Positions 7,642-15,992 of a stretch of 64,000 nt of DNA are shown here, in pieces. Source of the stretch: Methylovorus mays. GTDB taxonomy: Bacteria > Pseudomonadota > Gammaproteobacteria > Burkholderiales > Methylophilaceae. Where the stretch lies: positions 248,001-312,000 of the forward strand of contig NZ_JAJAVG010000003.1 in assembly GCF_020531915.1 (NCBI RefSeq), in the 5' to 3' direction. Position numbers and translations under genes: made by a program. Numbering within the stretch: position 1 is the first letter of the stretch; each line of letters starts with the position of its first letter. Under the pieces are notes generated by a model. The model made no database searches. It was not told where the DNA came from and saw only the letters and a program-made list of their open reading frames with translations.

Positions 7642-8853
7642 ATGGATGATCAAACAACAATAGTGCGTCCCGCCATCGGGCAAGTCCGGCGCCTGGTACT
7701 GGTCACGGAAACTTGGCCGCCGGAAATCAATGGCGTTGCCATGACTCTGTCGAGGCTGGTGCAGGGCATTTCAGACCTGGGCTGGCAGGTGCGGCTGGTG
7801 CGGCCGCGCCAGAAGTCGGATGGCGAAGATTCTGCTGGTCACATGCTGGTGCCCGGCTTGCCCATTCCAGGCTATAGCGGCTTGCGCTTTGGCATGCCCA
7901 TGGTGGAAAAACTGCGCCAGGCCTGGAAAAAAGACCGGCCAGATGTGGTGCACATTGCCACCGAAGGCCCACTGGGCTGGGCCGCCCTCAAGGTGGCGCG
8001 GAATATGGGTATCCCCGTCACCTCCAGTTTTCATACCAATTTTCATCGCTACTGCAAGCACTACGGCATGAGCTGGCTGCGTGGCCTGGTGACGCGTCAT
8101 CTGCGCCAGTTTCACAATCAGTCTGCGCTGACCATGGTGCCGAACGATACTCTGCGCCAGATGCTGCTGCAGGAAAATTATCGCAATGTCGCGGTGCTGG
8201 GGCGTGGGGTGGATAGCAGCCTGTTTTCACCTGCCCGGCGCAGCCCGGCCTTGCGGGCGGAATGGGGGTTGGCCCCGGATGATCTGGCAGTCATCTACGT
8301 CGGTCGGCTGGCGGCGGAGAAGAACCTGGCGCTGGTGATCAAGGCATTTGATGCCATACAGAAAGTGAACCCGACAGCCCGCATGGTCTGGGTGGGCAGT
8401 GGTCCGGAGGCACGCAAGCTGATGCGTCGCTATCCACAGCATATTTTCTGCGGGCCGAAGTCGGGCGAGGAACTGGCGGAGCACTATGCATCCGGCGATG
8501 TTTTCCTGTTCCCCAGCATGACCGAAACCTTTGGCAACGTATTGACCGAAGCCATGGCCAGCGGCCTGGCGGTGGTGGCGTATGACTATGCTGCGGCTGA
8601 AATCTTCATACAGCCGGGTGTGAATGGCGTCAGGGTGCCGTTTGGCGATAGCGCTGGGTTTATACAGGCGGCGACGGCACTGGTCGCTGACCCTGCGCTA
8701 CTGCAGCAATATGGCCGCGCCGCCGCCAGCGCAGTGGCGCAGTGTTCCTGGCAAAGTGTGTGCCGCTTGTTTGATGGCTATTTGCAGGCGCAAATTCCTG
8801 CACAGAATGTTCCAGAAGACGTTGCCAGCCCCAGTCTGACGCCGCAGATTTAA
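7642..8853 (+). CDS. GT4-family glycosyltransferase, possible glycolipid synthase
   Basis: A 403-residue retaining GT-B glycosyltransferase. The N-terminal domain has TETWPPEINGVAMTL, a glycine-rich acceptor loop seen in MgtA/SqdX-type enzymes, followed by VVHIATEGPLGWAA and SSFHTNFHRYCKHYG. The C-terminal donor-binding domain has VIYVGRLAAEKN and the EX7E motif in MTETFGNVLTEAMASG. Related GT4 enzymes transfer glucose, mannose or sulfoquinovose to diacylglycerol or phosphatidylinositol; the acceptor here is not determined by sequence. The Pho-box-like repeats immediately upstream favour a role in replacing phospholipids by glycolipids during phosphate limitation. The start at 7642 has no good Shine-Dalgarno; GTG at 7663 is an alternative. 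Base composition is back to the chromosomal norm, unlike the island before it. Confidence 0.85.
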   Translation: MDDQTTIVRPAIGQVRRLVLVTETWPPEINGVAMTLSRLVQGISDLGWQVRLVRPRQKSDGEDSAGHMLVPGLPIPGYSGLRFGMPMVEKLRQAWKKDRPDVVHIATEGPLGWAALKVARNMGIPVTSSFHTNFHRYCKHYGMSWLRGLVTRHLRQFHNQSALTMVPNDTLRQMLLQENYRNVAVLGRGVDSSLFSPARRSPALRAEWGLAPDDLAVIYVGRLAAEKNLALVIKAFDAIQKVNPTARMVWVGSGPEARKLMRRYPQHIFCGPKSGEELAEHYASGDVFLFPSMTETFGNVLTEAMASGLAVVAYDYAAAEIFIQPGVNGVRVPFGDSAGFIQAATALVADPALLQQYGRAAASAVAQCSWQSVCRLFDGYLQAQIPAQNVPEDVASPSLTPQI

Positions 8854-8878
8854 GCTGCCGGGATTACCTGACGAGTGA

Positions 8879-10141
8879 CTAGCGCACCACGCTCCAGCTC
8901 AAAGGATCAAACGGCTTGCTCTGGTAGCGCAGCTCGAAGTACAGGCCGGAGGCCTCGTTGCCGCCACTGTTGCCGACGGAGGCAATGGTATCCCCGCCCT
9001 TGACCGTATCGCCCACCTGCTTCAGCAATGCCTGATTGTTGCCATACAGGCTCATGTAGCTATTGCCGTGATCCACGATGATGAGATTGCCGAAGCCACG
9101 TAGCCAGTCGGCGAACACAATGCGGCCGCTGGCGACCGACTTCACTTCGCTACCTTCGGCCGACTTGATGAACAGGCCTTTCCACGAGACGCCGGTATCC
9201 TCACGCGAGCTGCCGAAGCGGTTGATGATGTCGCCGCGCACCGGCAGGTTGAGTTTGCCTTTGAGCGAGGCAAAATTGCCGCCTTCAAACGCATTGGTCG
9301 GCAGGTCTTCATTGCGGGCAATGACTTGCGGCGATGAAGGGGTCGCCTTGTCTGTTGTTGCAGGCTTCTGCGGTTTGCGTTTCGGTGGCATGGCGGCCAG
9401 GCGCGCCAGTTTTTCCACCAGTTTTGACAAGCGCTGCTCATCACGCTTCAGCTTGTCGATCTGACCACGCTGACTGTTGATCTTGGCGGCCAGGCTCAAC
9501 AGCACCTTGTTGCGCTGATTTTTTTGCGCTTGCAGGGCTGCGCGTTCAGCCTCCTGGGCGGCTTTCAGTTCTGTCAGTTTTTGCAGACTGGCCGCGGTTT
9601 CTTCATTCAGCCGGGTGAGTTTGTCCAGGTTGCGTTGCATACCAGAGATCAGCTCGGCCCGGGCCTGGGCAACGTAGCGATAGTATTGCCATTGCCGGGC
9701 GGCATCGGCCGGGTTTTCCTGTTGCAGAAAAAGCTGCGTGTATCCCGGCTGACCGTGCAGGTATTGTGTGTAAAGCTGGGAGGAGAGCATGCGCTGCTGC
9801 TTTTGCAATTCGCTGTCTACGCCATTTTGCTGCTGCTGCAGGGCTTGTAATTGCGTGCTTGTTTGCTGGTGCTGTTGTTGCAGCTCATACAGCTTGCGGT
9901 TGGTGTTGCTGATGGCCTGTTCGCTCTCTTTCAGCGCGTCGCTGGCATCGGCATGGGCTTCCTTGGTGTCGTCGAGCTCTTTTTTCAGCGACTCGATCTT
10001 GTCATGCAGCTCGCTCAGCTCCGCCTTGGATTTTTCCACCTTGGGCGCTGCCACGCTGATGCCTGATGCCAGGCTGAGCGCGCACAGCAAGACTAGCCCG
10101 AGTGCAGATGTCTCAGGCCACAAACGCAGGTAATCACGCAT
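8879..10141 (-). CDS. envC: murein hydrolase activator EnvC (degenerate M23 domain)
   Basis: A 420-residue exported protein. An N-terminal hydrophobic segment (LVLLCALSLASGISVAA) acts as signal peptide; a long coiled coil rich in Gln, Glu and Lys spans about residues 35-255; a LytM/M23 domain occupies the last ~120 residues. The zinc-site residues of active M23 peptidases are missing: the HxH motif is replaced by LYFELR and the first His/Asp pair is absent (GLFIKSAEG). This is the signature of EnvC-type proteins that activate the amidases AmiA/AmiB at the septum rather than cut peptidoglycan themselves. The start codon overlaps the gpmI stop by 8 bases, so the two are translationally coupled; gpmI-envC is a conserved proteobacterial arrangement. 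Confidence 0.9.
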   Translation of the reverse strand: MRDYLRLWPETSALGLVLLCALSLASGISVAAPKVEKSKAELSELHDKIESLKKELDDTKEAHADASDALKESEQAISNTNRKLYELQQQHQQTSTQLQALQQQQNGVDSELQKQQRMLSSQLYTQYLHGQPGYTQLFLQQENPADAARQWQYYRYVAQARAELISGMQRNLDKLTRLNEETAASLQKLTELKAAQEAERAALQAQKNQRNKVLLSLAAKINSQRGQIDKLKRDEQRLSKLVEKLARLAAMPPKRKPQKPATTDKATPSSPQVIARNEDLPTNAFEGGNFASLKGKLNLPVRGDIINRFGSSREDTGVSWKGLFIKSAEGSEVKSVASGRIVFADWLRGFGNLIIVDHGNSYMSLYGNNQALLKQVGDTVKGGDTIASVGNSGGNEASGLYFELRYQSKPFDPLSWSVVR

Positions 10142-11690
10142 TCGTCGGGGCGGTGAAATGAACGAGGGGGTGCCCGGTCATTTCCGCAGGTTGCGGCAGT
10201 CCCATCATCTTGAGCAGGGTAGGGGCAATATCCGACAACGCACCCGTGGCCGACATGGTGGCCTCGCGACCCACATACAGCAGTGGCACCAGGTTGGTGG
10301 TGTGCTGCGTGTGCGGCTGGTGGTTGGTGTAATCCTGCATCTGCTCGACATTGCCGTGGTCGGCAGTGACGATGACTTCGCCACCGATGGATTGCATGGC
10401 CTTGATCACGCGGGCAACGCAGGTGTCCAGCGTTTCCACGGCCTTGATGGCCGCATCCAGCTTGCCGCTGTGGCCTACCATGTCGCAGTTGGCGAAGTTG
10501 CAGATAATGGCGCTGTACTGGCGGCTCAAGATAGCGGCTTCCAGTTTGTCGGTGACTTCAAACGCGCTCATTTCTGGTTGCAGGTCATAGGTCGCCACCT
10601 TGGGTGAAGGCACCAGAATGCGGTCTTCGCCGGGGAACACCAGCTCTTCGCCGCCATTGAAGAAGAAGGTGACGTGCGGGTATTTTTCGGTTTCGGCGAT
10701 GCGCAGCTGGGTCAGGCCCAGGCTTGCCAGGTATTCGCCAAAGGTGTTGCGCACTTCCATCGGGGGGAAGATGGGCACGGCACGCACTTCGTTCTTGTCG
10801 TACATGGTCAGCGTGAAGTAGGCGCTGAACTGGGGAAGGTGGTGACGCTCAAAACCATCGAATTCCGGGGAGAGCAGGGCGTGGGTCAGCTGACGCGCAC
10901 GGTCTGAACGGAAGTTCATGAAGACCACCATGTCGCCATCATCCATGCGCAAGGGTGCGCTGCCGGGAGCGGTGATGGCGGTCGCCTTCACGAATTCGTC
11001 ATTCTCACCGCGGGCATAAGCCGCGCTCAGTGCTTCTTCTGGGGTACTGGCGGTGAATTCGCCTATGCCTTCCGTTACCAGACGATAAGCCGGAGCCACG
11101 CGCTCCCAGCGCTTGTCGCGGTCCATGGCGTAATAGCGGCCACATACCGAGGCGACTTTGCCCGCGCCGATTTCGGTCAGTGCGGCTTCCAGCTTTTGCA
11201 GATAGGGGCCGGCGCTGATGGGCGGCGTGTCGCGGCCATCGAGGAAGGCATGCACATAGATGCGGTCCAGCCCCTGCTGTGCCGCCATGCGCACCATGGC
11301 GTGGATATGGTCCTGATGGCTGTGTACACCGCCATCCGATACCAGGCCAAAAATATGCAGGGCTTTGCCTTGCTGCTTGACCTGCTGTACGGCATTGACC
11401 AGGGCGGGCATGGTGTAAAACTCGCCGCTGGCAATGGCATTGTTGATGCGTTCAAACTCCTGGAAGACCACACGGCCAGCGCCGATGTTGAGATGGCCGA
11501 CTTCCGAGTTGCCCATCTGGCCATCTGGCAGGCCAACGTAATGCTCCGATGCATTGATGAGCGTGTGCGGGTATTGGCTCCACAGTGCATCCCAGTTTGG
11601 CGTGTTAGCCTGGGCGATGGCGTTGTCCTTGATTTCTTCGCGATAACCAAAACCATCGAGTATGAGCAGTATGACCGGGGTGACCTTCAT
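10134..11690 (-). CDS. gpmI: cofactor-independent phosphoglycerate mutase
   Basis: Interconverts 3- and 2-phosphoglycerate in glycolysis and gluconeogenesis using a phosphoserine intermediate and two Mn ions. The 518-residue length matches the family. Visible signatures are the N-terminal metal site LLILDGFG, the catalytic Ser62 in MGNSEVGHLNIGAGR, the ligand-binding HAFLDGRDTPP, MNFRSDRARQL, and the alkaline-phosphatase-like metal sites CDMVGHSG and VTADHGNVE. It is first in a two-gene unit with envC, overlapping by 8 bases. Upstream is a 218-bp gap shared with the divergent rhodanese gene. Confidence 0.97.
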   Translation of the reverse strand: MKVTPVILLILDGFGYREEIKDNAIAQANTPNWDALWSQYPHTLINASEHYVGLPDGQMGNSEVGHLNIGAGRVVFQEFERINNAIASGEFYTMPALVNAVQQVKQQGKALHIFGLVSDGGVHSHQDHIHAMVRMAAQQGLDRIYVHAFLDGRDTPPISAGPYLQKLEAALTEIGAGKVASVCGRYYAMDRDKRWERVAPAYRLVTEGIGEFTASTPEEALSAAYARGENDEFVKATAITAPGSAPLRMDDGDMVVFMNFRSDRARQLTHALLSPEFDGFERHHLPQFSAYFTLTMYDKNEVRAVPIFPPMEVRNTFGEYLASLGLTQLRIAETEKYPHVTFFFNGGEELVFPGEDRILVPSPKVATYDLQPEMSAFEVTDKLEAAILSRQYSAIICNFANCDMVGHSGKLDAAIKAVETLDTCVARVIKAMQSIGGEVIVTADHGNVEQMQDYTNHQPHTQHTTNLVPLLYVGREATMSATGALSDIAPTLLKMMGLPQPAEMTGHPLVHFTAPTNA

Positions 11691-11862
11691 GGGGGATTGT
11701 TTTCCAGCTGATTGAACACGAGCCTTGTATTTTAGAGATTTTTTGCCAATAAATCTGCAAGTAAATGTCAGCCCCCGTCAGCCCTTATCGCTAACCATGG
11801 CGTGGCGCTCTTGAAATTCCGCTGATTGGCAGCATAGTCATTCAATGTCATTGGGAATTGGG

Positions 11863-11868
11863 TACAAT
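11863..11868 (+). promoter_or_regulatory. candidate -10 element of the rhodanese-grxC operon
   Basis: TACAAT at 11863-11868 matches five of six -10 positions and sits about 40 bp before the GTG start at 11909. The -35 region is weak (TTCAAT at 11841-11846, 16-bp spacer). Its position argues against the more upstream in-frame ATG at 11858. Confidence 0.4.
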
Positions 11869-11908
11869 CGGCAGGCATTTTTCGGGGTATTTTTTCGAGG
11901 GCTTAACA

Positions 11909-12313
11909 GTGAAATTTCTGATCAATAACGCAATTTATATCGGCTTGGCCTTCGGCTCTGGCCTCATGCTGTTGTGGCCCATGCTGCGGCGCGGCGCCAA
12001 GAGCGTCAGCCCCAGCGAGGCGGTGCTGCTGATTAACCGTAACCAGGGCGTGGTGCTGGATGTGCGCGAGGATGCCGAGTTTGCTGCCGGGCATATCAAC
12101 GACGCCCGGCATATACCACTGGCCAAGCTGGAGGATCGCCTGGCCGAGCTGCAAAAGTTTCGCGAAAAACCGGTGATCGTGCATTGCCAGAGCGGTGTGC
12201 GTTCCAGCAAGGCGGCCGCCACGCTACGTAAACATGAATTCACCCAGGTGTATGAACTGGATGGCGGCCTGAATGCCTGGACACAGGCCAAGCTGCCCTT
12301 GGTAAAGGGATAA
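11909..12313 (+). CDS. membrane-anchored rhodanese-like sulfurtransferase
   Basis: A 134-residue protein with one N-terminal membrane helix (residues about 5-25) followed by a single rhodanese domain. The active-site loop is VHCQSGVRSSKAA with Cys93 as the persulfide-carrying nucleophile; DVREDAEFAAGHI and LDGGLNAW are the standard rhodanese landmarks. The topology places the catalytic domain either in the cytoplasm or the periplasm; the RRGAK after the helix suggests cytoplasm. GTG at 11909 with CGAGGG upstream is preferred over an ATG 51 bases earlier. It resembles the YibN-type protein that precedes grxC and secB in many beta- and gammaproteobacteria, and the same order is found here. Sulfur acceptor unknown. 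Confidence 0.88.
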   Translation: MKFLINNAIYIGLAFGSGLMLLWPMLRRGAKSVSPSEAVLLINRNQGVVLDVREDAEFAAGHINDARHIPLAKLEDRLAELQKFREKPVIVHCQSGVRSSKAAATLRKHEFTQVYELDGGLNAWTQAKLPLVKG

Positions 12314-12316
12314 GCC

Positions 12317-12580
12317 ATGGCCAAGATCACCATGTATACCACGGCATATTGCCCTTATTGCATGCGTGCCGAACAGCTGCTGGACGCCAAGGGCGTTACC
12401 GTGGAGAAGATTCGTGTGGACCTTGACCCTGCCGAGCGCGAGGCCATGATGACACGGACCGGACGTCGGACAGTGCCACAGATTTATATCGATGATTTTC
12501 ACGTTGGTGGCTTTGACGATTTGCGCGCGCTGGACCTCAAGGGCGGGCTCGATCCGTTGTTATTCAAAAACACGCCATAA
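12317..12580 (+). CDS. grxC: glutaredoxin 3
   Basis: An 87-residue dithiol glutaredoxin that reduces disulfides and glutathione mixed disulfides at the expense of glutathione. The active site is CPYC (Cys12 and Cys15), followed by the cis-proline loop RRTVPQIYI and the glutathione-binding GGFDDLRAL. It begins 3 bases after the rhodanese stop, so the two are cotranscribed. A hairpin with a T-run follows, partly separating it from secB. The rhodanese-grxC-secB order is conserved in many proteobacteria. Confidence 0.95.
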   Translation: MAKITMYTTAYCPYCMRAEQLLDAKGVTVEKIRVDLDPAEREAMMTRTGRRTVPQIYIDDFHVGGFDDLRALDLKGGLDPLLFKNTP

Positions 12581-12603
12581 GCAGTTAGAATGGCATGAGA
12601 GAT

Positions 12604-12625
12604 GCGGGGCCTGCCCCGCTTTTTA
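12604..12625 (+). terminator. intrinsic terminator between grxC and secB
   Basis: A 6-bp all-GC stem GCGGGG/CCCCGC with a 4-nt loop is followed by five T. It lies 24 bp after grxC, so rhodanese-grxC transcripts may end or be attenuated here before secB. Confidence 0.7.
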
Positions 12626-12679
12626 TTATTCATTAACGATAGGGACAAGGGAGCGCCTTTGCTCCCATTAGGAAACATC

Positions 12680-13162
12680 ATGGCCGAAGAACAAGCAGTA
12701 GCCCAGGATCAAGACAATCAACCTGGTTTCAGCATTGAAAAAATCTACGTGAAGGATATCTCCCTCGAGATCCCTAACGCCCCTCAGGTATTCATTCAGC
12801 GCGAAGCCCCACAAGTGGGTATCGAGCTCAGCAACAGCGCCAGTGCCGTGGAAGATGGCATCTATCAGGTGCTGACCACCGTGACAGTGACCTCCAAGGT
12901 GGAAGACAAGACCGTATTTCTGATCGAAGTGGCACAAGCCGGTATTTTCCAGATTCGCAATGTTCCGCAAGAAAACCTGGAAATCATTCTGAGCGTGACT
13001 TGCCCGAACATTCTGTTCCCTTACCTGCGCGAAGCGGTTTCTGATATTTCCACCCGCGCTGGTTTCCCACCAGTACTGCTGAATCCGATTAACTTCGAAG
13101 CCCTGTACGCACAACAAAAGCAGGAACAGGCTGCGCAAGCGAATGGTTCAACAACCCACTAA
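12680..13162 (+). CDS. secB: protein-export chaperone SecB
   Basis: Tetrameric cytoplasmic chaperone that keeps preproteins unfolded and passes them to SecA. The 160-residue sequence shows the family core FSIEKIYVKDISLEIPNAP, GIYQVLTTVTVT, and the highly conserved CPNILFPYLREAVSD and RAGFPPVLLNPINF. The acidic N-terminus (AEEQAVAQDQDNQ) is typical. The start is at 12680, with AGGAAA eight bases before it; an in-frame codon at 12602 would add unrelated residues covering the upstream terminator. Its last 20 bases overlap the start of the following SH3 gene. Confidence 0.96.
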   Translation: MAEEQAVAQDQDNQPGFSIEKIYVKDISLEIPNAPQVFIQREAPQVGIELSNSASAVEDGIYQVLTTVTVTSKVEDKTVFLIEVAQAGIFQIRNVPQENLEIILSVTCPNILFPYLREAVSDISTRAGFPPVLLNPINFEALYAQQKQEQAAQANGSTTH

Positions 13163-13598
13163 GTTCTTACTTTCCATTGCCGTTATCCTGGCGCTGACGC
13201 CTTCGGTGGCTTCAGCGCTGGAATACCGTTCTGTCGCTGTTCCACGCGCCATTTTGTACGATGCTCCTTCTGGTCAGGGCAAAAAGCTCTATGTCATCTG
13301 GCAGGGATACCCGCTGGAAGTCATCGTCAATCTGGGCGACTGGATCAAGGTGCGCGATAACCGTGGCGGGCTAAACTGGATAGAAGCCAAGCAGCTGGCG
13401 ACCAAGCGCACGGTCATCGTGATTGCCGCGCAGGCATCGCTGCAACAGTCGGCTGACCCTGCCTCGGGTGTCGTGGGGACGGTGGAAAAGGATGTAGTGC
13501 TGGATATGCTCGAAATGACCGGCAACGGCTGGATCAAGGTGCGACATCGTGACGGCCTGGTGGGCTATCTGCCCACGACCGCCGTCTGGGGATATTAA
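13143..13598 (+). CDS. exported bacterial SH3-domain protein
   Basis: A 151-residue protein with an N-terminal signal peptide (FLLSIAVILALTPSVASA) and two tandem SH3b-like modules: residues about 30-85 (AILYDAPSGQGKKLYVI, then GDWIKVRDNRGGLNWI) and 95-150 (ASLQQSADPASGVVGTV, then GNGWIKVRHRDGLVGYL). Such modules bind peptidoglycan peptides or act as exported scaffolds. It overlaps secB by 20 bases and its stop TAA shares one A with the gpsA start, so the three genes are translationally linked. The same small SH3 protein between secB and gpsA occurs in other betaproteobacteria by recollection. Exact role unknown. Confidence 0.85.
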   Translation: MVQQPTKFLLSIAVILALTPSVASALEYRSVAVPRAILYDAPSGQGKKLYVIWQGYPLEVIVNLGDWIKVRDNRGGLNWIEAKQLATKRTVIVIAAQASLQQSADPASGVVGTVEKDVVLDMLEMTGNGWIKVRHRDGLVGYLPTTAVWGY

Positions 13599-14587
13599 TG
13601 AAAGTTACCGTATTGGGGGCTGGCGCCTGGGGAACGGCGCTCGCCATGCAAATCAGCATCCAGCACCCGGTGGTGCTGTGGGCGCATAATCCGGAGCATG
13701 TGTCCGGCATGAAACGGGCGCGTGCCAATCCGCGCTATCTCGGCGATTTCAAGTTCAATGACAATCTCAATGTGGAAGGCGATCTAGGGCGTGCTGTTGC
13801 CCATTCAGATCTGGTGCTCTCCGTGGTGCCTACCGCGGCTTTTCGCGCCACCTTGCAAGCCCTCAAACAGCTTGATTGCAAGCTGCCCGTGGTCTGGGCC
13901 AACAAAGGCCTGGAGCCGGAAACGGCCAAGCTGCCGCACGAGGTCGCGATGGATGAGCTGGGTCCGCAACACCCCTGGGGTGCGCTTTCCGGCCCCAGCT
14001 TTGCTGCAGAACTGGTGCGCGGCTTGCCCACCGCCGTGACGCTGGCCGCTAACGATGCCGATTTTGCCCGCGAAGCCGCGAGCGTCATGCATGGCGGCAG
14101 TTTCCGGGTGTATTCCAGCGATGATGTGGTTGGCGCATCGGTAGGCGGTGCCCTGAAAAACGTCATGGCGATTGCCGCTGGTATCAGCGATGGCATGGAG
14201 TTCGGCAACAATGCCCGTGCCGCCCTCATTACCCGGGGCCTGGCCGAGATGACGCGTTTTGGCGTGAGCCTGGGTGCCAAAAAGGAAACCTTCATGGGGC
14301 TGGCCGGAGCGGGCGACCTGATACTGACCTGTACCGGCCAATATTCGCGTAACCGTGAAGTCGGCCTGCAACTGGCATCAGGCCGCAAGCTGCCCGAAAT
14401 CCTGCAAAGCCTGGGCCATGTGGCAGAAGGCGTGAACACTACCCGTGAAGTGGTACGTCGCGCCAAGCTGATGGGCGTGGATATGCCGCTTACCGCAGAA
14501 GTTGACCAGGTGCTGTCGCATGGAAAATCGCCACGCGTTGCGGTGGAAAGCTTGCTGAGTCGGGAGCAGAAGCCGGAATCGGTTTGA
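13598..14587 (+). CDS. gpsA: NAD(P)-dependent glycerol-3-phosphate dehydrogenase
   Basis: Makes sn-glycerol 3-phosphate from dihydroxyacetone phosphate for phospholipid synthesis. The 329-residue protein has an N-terminal Rossmann motif VLGAGAWGTALA, the NAD-contact WAHNPEHV, the WANKGLEPET loop, ALSGPSFAAEL, the catalytic-lysine region VGGALKNVMAIAAGISDG, and GLAGAGDLILTCTG. All are family hallmarks. Start overlaps the preceding stop by one base. It closes the secB-SH3-gpsA unit and is followed by a strong terminator. Confidence 0.97.
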   Translation: MKVTVLGAGAWGTALAMQISIQHPVVLWAHNPEHVSGMKRARANPRYLGDFKFNDNLNVEGDLGRAVAHSDLVLSVVPTAAFRATLQALKQLDCKLPVVWANKGLEPETAKLPHEVAMDELGPQHPWGALSGPSFAAELVRGLPTAVTLAANDADFAREAASVMHGGSFRVYSSDDVVGASVGGALKNVMAIAAGISDGMEFGNNARAALITRGLAEMTRFGVSLGAKKETFMGLAGAGDLILTCTGQYSRNREVGLQLASGRKLPEILQSLGHVAEGVNTTREVVRRAKLMGVDMPLTAEVDQVLSHGKSPRVAVESLLSREQKPESV

Positions 14588-14627
14588 GTCAGGATCAGGC
14601 GGGATAAATTTTTTGTTTTGAAGAAAA

Positions 14628-14657
14628 CAGGCTGGGATTTCCCCAGCCTGTTTTTTT
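14628..14657. terminator. intrinsic terminator after gpsA
   Basis: A 9-bp stem CAGGCTGGG/CCCAGCCTG (14628-14636 with 14642-14650) with a 5-nt loop is followed by seven T and preceded by four A, so it serves gpsA and probably also the convergent trmL transcript. Confidence 0.88.
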
Positions 14658-14683
14658 ATGCAGATGAAAAACCGCGAGCTCGC

Positions 14684-15148
14684 TTAAACAGCGCCCGCAA
14701 AGTCATGTTGCCGCCAGGCTTCATACAGCAGCACCGCCGCCGAGTTGGATAAATTCAGGCTGCGGTTGTTCGGCATCATGGGGAGTCTGACGCGGTGCTC
14801 CGGGGCGAATTGATCCCTGATCTCTTCAGGAAGTCCGCGGGTTTCCGGGCCGAAGACAAAGACATCCCCCTCCCTGAAAGCAATCGTGCTGTGGCGTGTG
14901 CTGCCCTTGGTGGTCAGCGCAAACATGCGGCGCCCCGCGAGTGCGGTGCAACACGCCTCCCAATTCTCATGTACCTGCATGTTGGCGTATTCATGATAGT
15001 CCAGGCCGGCCCGTTTCAACTGCTTGTCTTCCAGGCTGAAGCCCAGCGGTTTTACCAAGTGCAGGCGAGTGCCCGTATTGGCACACAGGCGAATGATATT
15101 GCCGGTATTGGGCGGGATTTCCGGTTGATAGAGCACGATGTCGAACAT
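14684..15148 (-). CDS. trmL: tRNA (cytidine(34)-2'-O)-methyltransferase TrmL
   Basis: A 154-residue minimal SPOUT methyltransferase that 2'-O-methylates the wobble base of two tRNA-Leu isoacceptors. Signatures: PEIPPNTGNIIRLCANTG at the N-terminus, LHLVKPLGF, DVFVFGPETRGLP, and the knot segment RLPMMPNNRSLNLSNSAAV ending in YEAWRQ. The protein is a single domain, unlike TrmH. It is downstream of comF on the same strand with 94 bp between them. Confidence 0.95.
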   Translation of the reverse strand: MFDIVLYQPEIPPNTGNIIRLCANTGTRLHLVKPLGFSLEDKQLKRAGLDYHEYANMQVHENWEACCTALAGRRMFALTTKGSTRHSTIAFREGDVFVFGPETRGLPEEIRDQFAPEHRVRLPMMPNNRSLNLSNSAAVLLYEAWRQHDFAGAV

Positions 15149-15242
15149 GATGAGCGCCGCTAATAGGTGACCGGCATTTTACACGAGCCCGCATATTCAG
15201 CTGCAGAACTGGATTGGGATGGGCAGAAATGAATTTTTTTGC

Positions 15243-15926
15243 TTATCTGGGAAGTGTCCGCGCTATCACCCAGCATTCCACTTCAGCGGCTCCCGCTTTT
15301 TTGATGGTTTTGGCCAGTGCCTGAAGGCTGGCGCCGGTGGTCATTACATCATCCAGTAGCACGACGCGCTCACCCGCCATGGCGGCGTGACAGGCAAACG
15401 CGCCTTTCATGTTGCTGGCACGGGCTTTCAACGGCAGGCTGGCTTGGGGCGGCGTGAACTTGATGCGCTCGCAGCTGGTGTAATCCAGTCGTATATCCAA
15501 GGCCTTGCTGATAATGCGGGCGACTTCGAGTGACTGGTTATAGCCACGTTCGTGCAGGCGTAGCGGGTGCAGTGGCATGGGGATCAGGCGGTCAGGTCGT
15601 GGTCGCGCGCTCACTGATTCCGCCAGAAGATGACCGAAGACCCGGGCCATATGCAGCATGTCGCGGTATTTATAGCCTTGCAGCATGGCATCGAGCGGAA
15701 AGTCGTAGCGAAGCAGGGCATGGGTATGGTCGAACGCCGGTGGCGAGGTCAGGCAATGGCCGCATAGCAATCCTTGATTGGAAGGCAGGGCACATTGTGG
15801 GCAGCGCGGTATCTTGTGCCAGGGCAGGTCCTGTTGGCAGGATGCGCACAATCCCAGATCACCGCCGTCGACTGCGGTGCACAACAAACACTCCTGTGTC
15901 AGAAGCTGACTAAAAAATGAGCACAT
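15243..15926 (-). CDS. ComF-family phosphoribosyltransferase-like protein
   Basis: A 227-residue protein of the ComF/GntX family. The N-terminus has a four-cysteine zinc-ribbon arrangement (CLLC, then CASC, CPQC and CGHC pairs), and the C-terminal half is a type I phosphoribosyltransferase fold with the PRPP-loop VVLLDDVMTTGAS. ERGYNQSLEVAR is the other family signature. ComF proteins are needed for DNA uptake in Haemophilus and Bacillus; a related role with the type IV pilus of this organism is possible but not shown. It is divergent from the biotin operon, as in many proteobacteria. Confidence 0.88.
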   Translation of the reverse strand: MCSFFSQLLTQECLLCTAVDGGDLGLCASCQQDLPWHKIPRCPQCALPSNQGLLCGHCLTSPPAFDHTHALLRYDFPLDAMLQGYKYRDMLHMARVFGHLLAESVSARPRPDRLIPMPLHPLRLHERGYNQSLEVARIISKALDIRLDYTSCERIKFTPPQASLPLKARASNMKGAFACHAAMAGERVVLLDDVMTTGASLQALAKTIKKAGAAEVECWVIARTLPR

Positions 15927-15935
15927 GTTTTAAAG

Positions 15936-15964
15936 GTGACTGGCATTTAATCGACAAGTATAAT
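15936..15964 (+). promoter_or_regulatory. candidate sigma-70 promoter of the biotin operon
   Basis: A perfect TATAAT at 15959-15964 is 17 bp after GTGACT (15936-15941), which matches the core TGAC of the -35 consensus. It sits between comF and the membrane-protein gene heading the biotin genes. No BirA-type operator palindrome is evident. Confidence 0.6.
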
Positions 15965-15992
15965 GGCGGACACGATATAGCGAGGTGTATAC

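Noticed and set aside
9740-9900. Short tandem-like CTG/TTG-rich tract in the envC region
   Set aside because: It encodes the Gln-rich coiled coil of EnvC and is explained by coding sequence, not a non-coding repeat.
15927-15992. BirA operator in front of the biotin operon
   Set aside because: No dyad resembling TTGTAAACC...GGTTTACAA is present in the gap.
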